Below, in pieces: positions 30,801-39,846 of a stretch of DNA of 64,000 bases. The position numbers and the translations under genes are program-made. Each line of letters opens with the position of its first letter. Position 1 is the stretch's first letter. This DNA is from Flectonema sp. DT1601. Its lineage: Eukaryota; Euglenozoa; Diplonemea; Diplonemida; Diplonemidae. The notes beneath the pieces were generated by a model. It was given only the letters and a program-made list of their open reading frames with translations, ran no database searches and was not told where the DNA came from. The stretch covers positions 434,001-498,000 of the forward strand of contig OZ025789.1 of assembly GCA_964019425.1 (NCBI GenBank). Direction: 5' to 3'.

Positions 30801-32152
30801 CAGGATCCTCAGATAACTTATCAACGTGGATCTGAAAATGAACAAATTCAAAGACTTCAAGTGGAACTTGACAAGGTCCATCACATCATATCACTAGTTG
30901 AGCCAAGTGGAGAACTTAGGAACACTGACGCTATGGCGATAATTGACGCTACTCGCGCAGAAAATCGCAATCTCCAACAACGACTACGCGAAGAGACTAT
31001 CAAAACTCGTGTCGTGACAATTCAAAATGATCAACTTCGTAAACAGGCGTTAATGGCAGCCTCAAGACCTGCTGATCCAAAACTTGAACGTAGAATTCAA
31101 AATCTAAAGGAAGATAAACACGATCGCAAAGTAGTATTAGAAAAGTATGTTATTTATATTTATATTTATATTCCACAAAGTAAGTTGACAGGAGGTTTCT
31201 TATCTTATTCTAAAACAGGACACAACTCGAACTTGAGGCAGCCAGAGCACAACTTTCAGACAGACAACCACTCACTAACGAAGTAGCAAGTCTCAAAGCA
31301 AAGCTTCAAGACCAGGCATCTAAGCTTCAGGAAAGTGAAAAGGGGTCAAGACAGCAGGCTATGACGAGCAAATTTGTATGTTAAGTCTTTTCTCTAAGTT
31401 AACAGAAAATAATAAAACACAAACCCATAAAATCAAACAGGCTCAGAACCAGGCGCAACTTTTAACTAAAGAATTAATGGCCAAGAAAACAGAGCTCACC
31501 ACAAAAGACAAAGACATCACTGGTAAAAAGGAAGAAATTAAAAAACTTACAGAGACGACAACAACTTTGGTATGTAAGACATGACTCTCTTTTCATGTTG
31601 ACAAGTAAATTCTAACCACACCAACACAGACATCAAAAACACAAGAACTTCAAGCTCAGCAAACTGAACAGGCAAAGGAAGCGATGCGTTTAAAACAACA
31701 AATATTAAAGTTACGTCAGGAACACTTACAATCTATGGGGAGAGCTAAGGTTGCTGAGGAAAAATTGGCAAAAAGAACGTTGGAAGCTGAACCAGTGCAG
31801 GCAATTAAAAGACCGAAGCCTCCGCAGGTTGCTCGGGTGGTACCTCCACTAGAGCAACCTGTAGTACAGATTACAGCTGCTCTTCAACCATCTGTCGTAC
31901 CTCAAAATATTGAACCATTACTACCTATTCCTGGAACACCAGTTGCTGTTAGTAGTATTGAAACTCCTCCACCATTAACACCGGTTGCCGCTACCACAGC
32001 TAATCCATTTCAAGCTCAGTCTGAAAGTGATGTATGTCTTTATAATTATACTTAATGGCTGTCTTTTCATTCATTCCAATATTTTAAAATAAAATAAAAA
32101 ACAGGCACCTCACAAGAATCCATTTGCTAGAAGAGCAGGCTGGTCAGAGTGA
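27858..32152 (+). CDS. Giant coiled-coil protein, TPR/MLP nuclear-basket-like, five exons
   Basis: Exons: 27858-31144, 31219-31375, 31441-31569, 31630-32031, 32105-32152 (TGA); 1340 residues. The introns are 74, 65, 60 and 73 nt, all GTATGT...ACAG, and every junction keeps the frame. Almost the whole chain is coiled coil. About residues 395-460 ('SSEVIEGRAAISLLTTERDNAV' ... 'LCYQLQVLLHEVDNEVD' ... 'LQQRNVELESTI') resembles the most conserved stretch of TPR/Mlp1, the nuclear-pore basket filament protein. As in TPR, the last part is not coiled: Pro-rich with 'NPFQAQSESD' and 'NPFARRAGWSE'. Another long coiled-coil scaffold is the alternative. Confidence 0.78.
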
Positions 32153-32673
32153 AAGCTTGAGAGAATCCAGACAGACGTTTCATCTAAGTCAGTCAGTTAT
32201 CAGTGACACTGTGTTAAGGATATATAATAGTGTTGTGTTGAGCACACTATTGGTTTATTATTATGAGAATACATCATTTCGAAAGTGAGACACTGATCGA
32301 CTTTGTGGATTTATATTCATTGGAATTATAGTTCTTTTGTTTTCTATTTTTTTTATTACGTTTGTTCTCGTTGTTTTTTGAATAATAATTAATCTAGAAC
32401 TCAGCTTTGATGGAAAAAAAACCGAGAGCCGTGTTTTTTACTCGGCTAATCGAAAGGGGGTGGGGGAGGGAAAAAAAAAAAAAAAAAAAAAGAAAACATC
32501 TTTACAAACCTAAGCCCCCCTCCTCTGTCTACTTTATCAATAGTGTGGTAGAATACAGCTGTTGCACTACATCAGTCTGTAATTAGTTTCATCTAATTGT
32601 GATTATGATTGGGTAGCCGCTCAACAATATTAATTTTATTTATATTAATTCTAAAAATAGAAATCACCTACAC
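32153..32673. other. Intergenic
   Basis: 3' flank of the TPR-like gene and leader of VPS26. It has a G-rich patch then an A-run (32456-32490). TAAAAATAG (to 32660) is a possible acceptor, 13 nt before ATG 32674. No GTATGT donor was seen in the spacer. Confidence 0.5.
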
Positions 32674-33895
32674 ATGTTTTCAAGGGGACAGATCCTTGGG
32701 TTTGGTACAGCCGTTGACATTAATGTTACCTTTGAAGATGCAGCAAATAGAAAAAGAGTTTTAGTACCGTTCTGGCATGGCAGTCCACAAGCTGCACAGG
32801 AAAAGGGTTTGCAAACTTTATACGTTTTTAATGATAAGGAGCCGATGAGTGGAGAGATAATTATAACGACGGCACCTGATGAGGTTGTTGAATATAACAT
32901 GTTGAAAGTTGAGTTCATGGGTCAGATGAACACAGCTACAAGTGACCTCCGACAGACGATCGAATTTAACCAACAGATTCTAGAGATTGAAAAAGCAGCT
33001 CCAAACACAACCAATCAAATCGACTGTGTTAAAGTTGTGAATTATGCATTCCCAGCCCTAAGCAAACCTGCTGAGTCATACAACGGTTTGACTACTCAGA
33101 TTCGTTACTTTTTGAGAGTCACAATTCACCGCGCATATGCCCCTGAAATTATTGAAGAACATGATATATGGGTTCAAAACCCAAGTCTTCCACCACCAGT
33201 TTCAAAGGGAATAAAAATGGAAGTTGGTTTAGAAAAATGTCTACACATAGAGTTCGAGTATGATAAGAAATCCTATCACCTTCAAGATCAGGTGAAGGGT
33301 AAAATCTTTTTCTTGACTGTACGAATTAGAATCAAATACATGGAATTGTCCTTATTAAAGCGTGAGACTCTGGGTATGAAATTTATCTTCGCGAAATGTC
33401 TTTTTTTCTACAAAACTTATTATACATAACACAGGAACCTACTTCGATAATGAAACGATCGCAAAATTTGAAGTAATGGACGGACATCCTGTACATGGAG
33501 AGACGATTCCTGTATGTTACTTTCTACTGCAGAATAACTTAAAATTTTTAAAAAAAAAATCTAAAACAAACAACAACAACCACAGGTACGAGTGTTCCTT
33601 GCGCCTTTTAAACTGACTCCAACTTATACAAAAGTATTAGATAAATTTAGCGTGAGATATTTCTTAAATCTTGTTCTCGTCGATGAGGAAGATAGGTTTG
33701 TAATTATTTATAAGTTGCTTTGAAGACTTCGTAACCTAAACACATAAAAACACTAACAGGAGATACTACAAACAACAAGAAATTGTATTGTGGCGAAAGG
33801 CTCCAACAACAGTTGTACGATCCCTTGAAGATGCCCCAGAAGGTGAGGAAGTCAGAGCGGAGGAAGGACTCAATCCAGTTGCTTCTGACAAGTGA
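32674..33895 (+). CDS. VPS26: VPS26 retromer subunit, four exons
   Basis: Exons: 32674-33373, 33435-33511, 33586-33695, 33760-33895 (TGA); 340 residues against about 330 in animals. Introns of 61, 74, 74 and 64 nt would be expected by size class; the three present are 61, 74 and 64 nt, and all junctions keep the frame and restore family sequence. Arrestin-fold landmarks of VPS26 are plain: 'GFGTAVDINVTFEDA', 'LYVFNDKEPMSGEI', 'VEFMGQMN', 'YFLRVTIHRAYAPEI', 'KGKIFFLTVRIRIKYMELSLLKRET', '[29 protein letters not shown]'. VPS26 joins VPS35 and VPS29 to sort cargo from endosomes to the Golgi or surface. The acidic tail after 'LWR' is variable across the family. Confidence 0.93.
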
Positions 33896-35954
33896 TTTTA
33901 ACAGTTCTTTCACTTTTGGAGCTGGTTCCGACACACAAGCATCACCTTGTTTTGTGTGAACACTTATTTTTTAAGTGAAGAAAAAAAAGTTATTAGTTTT
34001 TCGACTGGTTGATCGTGAAGACGCTAACATGAATCAACAAAATATTTTTTTTGTTCTGATTTGGTTTAGATGACCAGGTGTTGTATTTCACTATCTTTGA
34101 GGCCAGTTCCATTAAACGACAAATTACATTTGAGGTAATTCACGCAGTGTTTTTGATAGAAAACAGACTACTACAAACACATCATTCTATTCGTCAGGTG
34201 TGACTACCCTTTTTTTTTTTTCCGACTTATTTTCTACGGCCGTAGCACTAAATTATATCATCAACAAAAAATATTCACTTTTTTTTTTTTTTGCAATTCT
34301 TGTTAATTCCTATTGGTTTTTTTTTTCCTTTTTATTCACAAACTGATACATTGTCGCACTTGTTTTGTTTACTTTCTGACTTGTTGATTTTTTGGGAAAA
34401 CCACAAGCCGCAATTTTTTTAGGAAACAAAAAAAAGGTGGAAACAAATGTCAGGAGCATTTGAGGGAGAGTAATTAATGGTTTTTTTTTAATCAAATTAG
34501 GAAAAAAAAAATAAAAAAAAAAAAATAACAAAGTTGGCATTTATAGCCTGCCATCGTACGCTATCTGTTTTTCCAATTTTGTTGTTTTCTCTTGTTCGAT
34601 GGACCTATTGTGCGTGTTAGTTGGTTTGTCCTGCCCCGGGCGACAGGAGCAGCATATGTTTTGCTCTCCGACAAGGCAAGCGAAGTACGATAAATGAAAA
34701 CGATGAAAAAAAAAAAAAAAAAATTGAAAGAAAAAAAAAAAAAAAAGATTCGCTCAACAAGTGTCTACTACACACCAACAAAACTATAGTCGAAAGCTCG
34801 AATGGGCATTTCCAAAATCTTAGTTTAGTATCCTATCGTTGTTGGGGGTGATTCACAGGATGAAGTCGCCTTTCGTTTTGGACCACAGGAAAGGGGAAAA
34901 AAAAAAAAAAAAAAAAAACTACTTTGCTAACCTACATTTAATTATTTTTCACGTGTTTTTTCATTGTTCGAACAATCTCACTAACGGCGTGTCGTATTCT
35001 GCGTGCGGCATTTTTTTTGGACAAACTGATAAACGGCACATGTAGCTGATGGAGGATTTTGCGTTGAGTTTCAGCAACTACGCTTTTCACATTGAATTTC
35101 GTGCGATTTTTTTTTTCTTCTTTGTTGCCTTTGTTTTTGTCACTCTAACAGTCGTCTGTCTCAGTGAAACACTTCAGTAATCGGCATTCGCATCCACCAG
35201 ATGGGAGGATCAGTTAAATGCTTTTTTTTTGATGTAGTCGTTCTTACATTTGATACCAGGCAGTTTATTCTTTTTGTTGTTATTTTGTTTTTCCCACACC
35301 TTCACATTTCCCTCCCCGATTTTAGTTGCTTAAAAAACGTGAGGAATCATATGACTGAGTCCTATTCAAAAAAAAAAAAAAAATATAAAAAAAAAAAAAT
35401 CGAGTAATCGGCGGGATGGGAAGTTTCTTCTTGTCGGTTGTTTCCATCCAACTTGAGAGTCAGAACGCGATCGTTGATGTTTCCGAAGTTAAAATGGCGA
35501 GGACGGGATATTCCCCATGTTCTCAACAGCCATTAAAAAAAAAAATTATAACGCATTATTATTTTCTTTCGTTATGCTGTAAACTGTTTAGCCTTCCAAA
35601 TGTGGTGGAATGAGACAAAAATGGTTAGCTGAAAGGAAAAAAATAAAAAAGAAAAAAATATAAGAAACTGAAAAAAATAAAAAAATAAAAAAGGAAAAAA
35701 ACAAACCATGGGCACAACACCCGGTTACTTCTTCTTCGATTCGTTATCTTGTGGGGATATAAATACTGGTTTTACGTTATTATATTTTTATGATTTTCTC
35801 ACACAGGATTCAAAAAAACAATGTGAGAGATGAGTAGATTAGTGAAATCCTCCTGATTGTGACTTGTGGTTTCTATTTTTTATATTTATTTTCCCTTCCC
35901 CTCAGCCCCTCAGGAAGACGACCGGGGCAACGGGCCACCGCCATTGGCGGTGGC
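33896..35954. other. Long intergenic region
   Basis: About 2 kb of homopolymer-rich spacer. At 34068-34133 a TTTAG-preceded stretch reads 'DDQVLYFTIFEASSIKRQITFE' before GTAATT, which is exon-like but unassigned. Small ATG frames near 35416 and elsewhere run into A-runs and are not supported. CCCTTCCCCTCAG (to 35905) is a strong acceptor-like site 49 nt before the next ATG. Confidence 0.45.
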
Positions 35955-38612
35955 ATGCAATTTAATACTGAGCGTTCTACGCTAATAATATTTCTGTTGC
36001 TCTTGGTATGTTCTGGAGCAGAAGTGCAATGTCCTATTGAAGAAGGAAAGTGGGGGATCGCAAACAATGATGAGTGTTTTGTTGTACGGAATCCTTCAGA
36101 ATGGGGATCGGAATGTGCATCTGGAAGACAGGTCACAATTGATAATCATCAAGACATTGCTTCACTTAAAGAACTACTCGTTCACGTACCTGGAAACAAG
36201 GCCTGGATAGGACTGGCAAGAGTAGGACCACATTCTACTTGGCTATGGCGTCCCTACGGAAAACAACTCGATGCCAAAGTAGTTCAACTCACACTACCAG
36301 TCAACTGGAGACTAATTGATTGGGGACAAGCTGCAGGCAACACTCATGAATGTGCTGCTGTTATGTACGTCCCAAACTCTCAATCACCTGTTTTAGTATC
36401 AGACGACTGTAATAATGAGTTACCATACATATGTAGAATTAATGTGTATGCAGCAGTATCAGAAAGTATCCACGTAACATCACCACCCAATACTATTGGT
36501 TTTACGTATGCTGATCTGAACACCAAACCAGAAACAGAAGTTATGATTAATGGACACATCCACTACAACATACCTACTCGACTACCAATCAACACATTGA
36601 CAAGCTTAGCACTATTGACCGTCGCAAGTGGAAGTAGTGTTTTTTCCGTCAGGGTCATATCGGTGAAACGTCTTCCAGCGTTTCTTGTAATCTGGGGAGG
36701 GGCAGAAATAGTTATTTCTGATGTTGACATAACAAGAAAACACTTCTACGTAGTCGTAAAGGCGAATAACTTAATCAACTTCTATATCGATGGTGTGCTG
36801 GTTGGAACTGAAAACGATAATAATAAACCTGTTACTGGATTCGTACAGAACAATATTGCTGCTGTTCCTGCAACAACTTCAGTTCAGCTTTCCACCACAT
36901 CGATGGATAGCAACGCAGTGAAAATTATGTCTGTTTGGCCGACAAAATTATTTTATCCAATCGACTCCAGTAGCAGTCTAACACCTCCTGTGACTTACTC
37001 GGTTTATGATGTGAATGAAACATTGACATCTTGTATGGCAATGTGTATCCAGCACACTGGTTGTCTATCAGTCTCGTACGTTGATACAACAAGAACGTGT
37101 CTTTTACACGCCGATTACATCACCCCGAGTAGTAGTCTCGTTAAACTATTAGAGGTTAATGAGTTGCCGCAGTCAAGATGGGTTTATCGTTTTAACAGAA
37201 TTCCTGCAAGTTGGTGGATTGACGCACCTCAAAATCAAACATGTAATGATGTCGGACTGTCAAATATCACTTCGGATAACTGTCAAAAATCTCCCGGAGG
37301 GGGAATCGATGTTGATCGATGTTACTGCACCGCTAATTCCTTGTGTAGATGTGCAAGAAAAGCTGATTCATGGATGTACGGCTGTCCAAGTGTCATATCT
37401 CCAACGGCTAATGCTTGGGTACCTCTTTCTACGTGTGATCGTAGTAAATGGTGGTTTCTCATTTCAGTTCCTGAAGCAAATGAAATTATTCCTTCGATTG
37501 AAATCGATGACTCAAACAGTGGAGGTGGTCAACCTCAACTAATTTATACGATTTATATGTGTAAAAAGATTTACAGCAGAACAGCTACTGACATAATAGG
37601 CACCAGGTGTATGTTTATAGTTGAGTGTAGCAGCTCTACTAACAGTTCGACTGTGTGTGAATTGAACGTGTCAAAGATAAGTTATATAAAAATAGCTGTC
37701 AGATACGCATCAGCTACGAATGCAGTTCCGGTGGTGAGGTCGGTGAAGTTCCAGCACCCTTTTAACGACTCGGCCCCTAATTTGGAATCTCCTTCTGATT
37801 CTCCTATAGAAGTCGAAGAAATCACATTCTCTCCTACATCTGTAGCAGCAAAAATCTTGGCTGTGATTCTCGGAATGACTCTGTCGCTTTTAATCCTACT
37901 TGGCAATGGAGCATATGCTTGGAAGAAAAAACTTTGCGTTCCTGGAGCGGTTAAGCAGGAAGATTGTCCTGCGATTCCTCAGCAGGTTTGTTTTATTTTT
38001 CGTTTTTTTGAAAAAATAAAATTTCTTAAGTTTGTTACACAAATAAATAAACAACAACAGTCTACATTCGGATCAGGAATGGGAGCATCGACAACGACGC
38101 GAGTGGCTTTGCCGAATTCAATTGGCGACTCGAGTGTTGTTGTTAGAAAATCACAGTTTACGTCCTTTGCGCCAGATGGAGGTCAGAATTCACTAACGTC
38201 TTGCAGACCGAAGGAGCCTGCACTGAAAAGTATTAGTATGAGGGGAAAAGAGGAAGCGAGTGAAGCAAAATCCGCTCAACAAACAACACCTGCTGTGAAA
38301 ACACAAGAAGTCCCTATCCTTTCTGTAACAGAGAGCACTACCATAGGTGAACTTAAAGCAAAGTCTTCCCAACCTGAAGAACAGTCAGCGGATCCAGACT
38401 CTGGTGATTTGAAAACATCTGCGACGGAATCACAAAATGAGCAACCTGAGGATGCGGCATCACCTGAGTCTCTTACTGTGGTCACAGATTCTCAACCATT
38501 GAAAAAAGAAGTTGAAGAAGGAAAATCAGTATCACCTACCGAAGTTAACAATACTCCTCACGTTGCGTTATCTGTTTCTGGAAGTGGATTGGACTTCACT
38601 ATGGATGATTGA
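35955..38612 (+). CDS. Type I membrane protein with C-type lectin-like and PAN/apple-like domains
   Basis: Start ATG 35955, whose product begins with a signal peptide (MQFNTERSTLIIFLLLLVCS). In-frame sequence upstream of the ATG is leader. A 75-nt GTTTGT...ACAG intron (37986-38060) sits in frame without stops and is likely spliced, giving 860 residues. Residues about 25-165 form a C-type lectin-like domain ('ECFVVRNPSEWGSEC', 'KAWIGLARVG', 'NNELPYIC'). About 180-290 is a beta-rich domain. 'SCMAMCIQHTGCLSVSYVDTTRTCLLH' is PAN/apple-like. A Cys-rich module follows, then a membrane span ('ILAVILGMTLSLLILLGNGAYAW') and a Ser/Thr/Glu-rich cytoplasmic tail of about 200 residues. It is probably a surface glycan-binding receptor. 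Confidence 0.8.
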   Translation: MQFNTERSTLIIFLLLLVCSGAEVQCPIEEGKWGIANNDECFVVRNPSEWGSECASGRQVTIDNHQDIASLKELLVHVPGNKAWIGLARVGPHSTWLWRPYGKQLDAKVVQLTLPVNWRLIDWGQAAGNTHECAAVMYVPNSQSPVLVSDDCNNELPYICRINVYAAVSESIHVTSPPNTIGFTYADLNTKPETEVMINGHIHYNIPTRLPINTLTSLALLTVASGSSVFSVRVISVKRLPAFLVIWGGAEIVISDVDITRKHFYVVVKANNLINFYIDGVLVGTENDNNKPVTGFVQNNIAAVPATTSVQLSTTSMDSNAVKIMSVWPTKLFYPIDSSSSLTPPVTYSVYDVNETLTSCMAMCIQHTGCLSVSYVDTTRTCLLHADYITPSSSLVKLLEVNELPQSRWVYRFNRIPASWWIDAPQNQTCNDVGLSNITSDNCQKSPGGGIDVDRCYCTANSLCRCARKADSWMYGCPSVISPTANAWVPLSTCDRSKWWFLISVPEANEIIPSIEIDDSNSGGGQPQLIYTIYMCKKIYSRTATDIIGTRCMFIVECSSSTNSSTVCELNVSKISYIKIAVRYASATNAVPVVRSVKFQHPFNDSAPNLESPSDSPIEVEEITFSPTSVAAKILAVILGMTLSLLILLGNGAYAWKKKLCVPGAVKQEDCPAIPQQVCFIFRFFEKIKFLKFVTQINKQQQSTFGSGMGASTTTRVALPNSIGDSSVVVRKSQFTSFAPDGGQNSLTSCRPKEPALKSISMRGKEEASEAKSAQQTTPAVKTQEVPILSVTESTTIGELKAKSSQPEEQSADPDSGDLKTSATESQNEQPEDAASPESLTVVTDSQPLKKEVEEGKSVSPTEVNNTPHVALSVSGSGLDFTMDD

Positions 38613-39846
38613 TGATTTTATATAACAGTATTATGTAATTTCTAAAACTGTTTTATTTTTTTTGTTTTTTTTGTTATTATTTTTCGTTACACCAAAACTT
38701 GTTTATTCTTTCCTCTCCCGTGAGACGAGCAATTTCCTTTTTTTTTTTTAAAAAAAAAAGGAAATTATTGTCAAATCGGAATAATTTTCATATCAGTGGA
38801 TTCCAACATATCGTTTTTTTTTATTGTGAGGATGACTTCCGTACTGCACTGAATGACAACACGGAAAAAGAGACATGTATGCAGATAAGTTAGAAACATT
38901 GATTATAATCTAGAGCAAGTACGTCAATTGCGGAGTGTTAGCCTGTATTAACATTTTTAGTCACTGTGTCATGAGTTCTGATACAATACAGAGATTTATA
39001 TTCGTATGAACCTAATCAAACAGTCTTCCCCCCGTCAAAATCGGATTAGTTTTCATATCAATGGATACCAACATAACAGATTAAATTTTACTCTCGAAAC
39101 CTAAATAGTTACTTTAAAAGGCTAAGTTAAGCATCACCATAGTCACTGTATGTTAAACCATCGTTAACGCGATACAAAACAGTTGTATTTTACAAATTCA
39201 AACATTCAATCCCCTGTGGACGAACTATTTTCGTAAAACAATTCTGCATAACATTAAAAAAAAAAAATTAAAAAAAAAAAAGAAGAAATTATCTACCAAA
39301 TGATCATTTTTTTTTTTTTAGTTTTGTAAAAATCTTTGAGTCTTAGAAGGGATGAAGTACCCAATTTCGTTTTGCATCCTCTGCAATATAGATTAGAGGA
39401 TAGCATGTATATTCCTCTCTCTAGCCTTTACGATGTTTCAATTTTTTCCCCCTTTTTTTTTTAATAGTCCAATGCAACATTAAGCTCTCCTCAGTCTTAG
39501 GTTTTGTTGTTTCTCTGAAATGATAAATACAAGTTTTAGCTGTTTTTTTTCTTTTTTTGAGATGATTTTTTTTTTATTTTAAATTTATTATTTATTATTA
39601 TTTGTTTCGATTTGTTCGTTCTTGCTGCTCATGCTTGGCATAACGTAGTCTGTTTTTTTGGTTCGGTTGGTTAGCTGGTTATCGTCTTTGTGGATTATTA
39701 CTTTAGAATATAAATTTTTATTAAAGAATGCAGAAATGCCGCGTACCTAAGAGATGACTTTTTTGACGTTGTTTTGTTTTCACCTACGGGTTAAAAAGTA
39801 ATTTCACTTTTAACATTTTTTATTATTTCAGGTAATTAATAATGAG
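38613..39846. other. Intergenic with several dispersed-repeat fragments
   Basis: Holds pieces also found elsewhere: 38837-38884 matches 10944-10994; the region from 39181 matches that from 10863; 39088-39111 matches 15458-15481; and 38770-38812 matches 39034-39079 (two copies about 265 bp apart). T/A-runs lie around 39250-39320 and 39540-39600. TATTATTTCAG ending 39831 is a strong acceptor-like site, 15 nt before ATG 39847. Confidence 0.6.
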
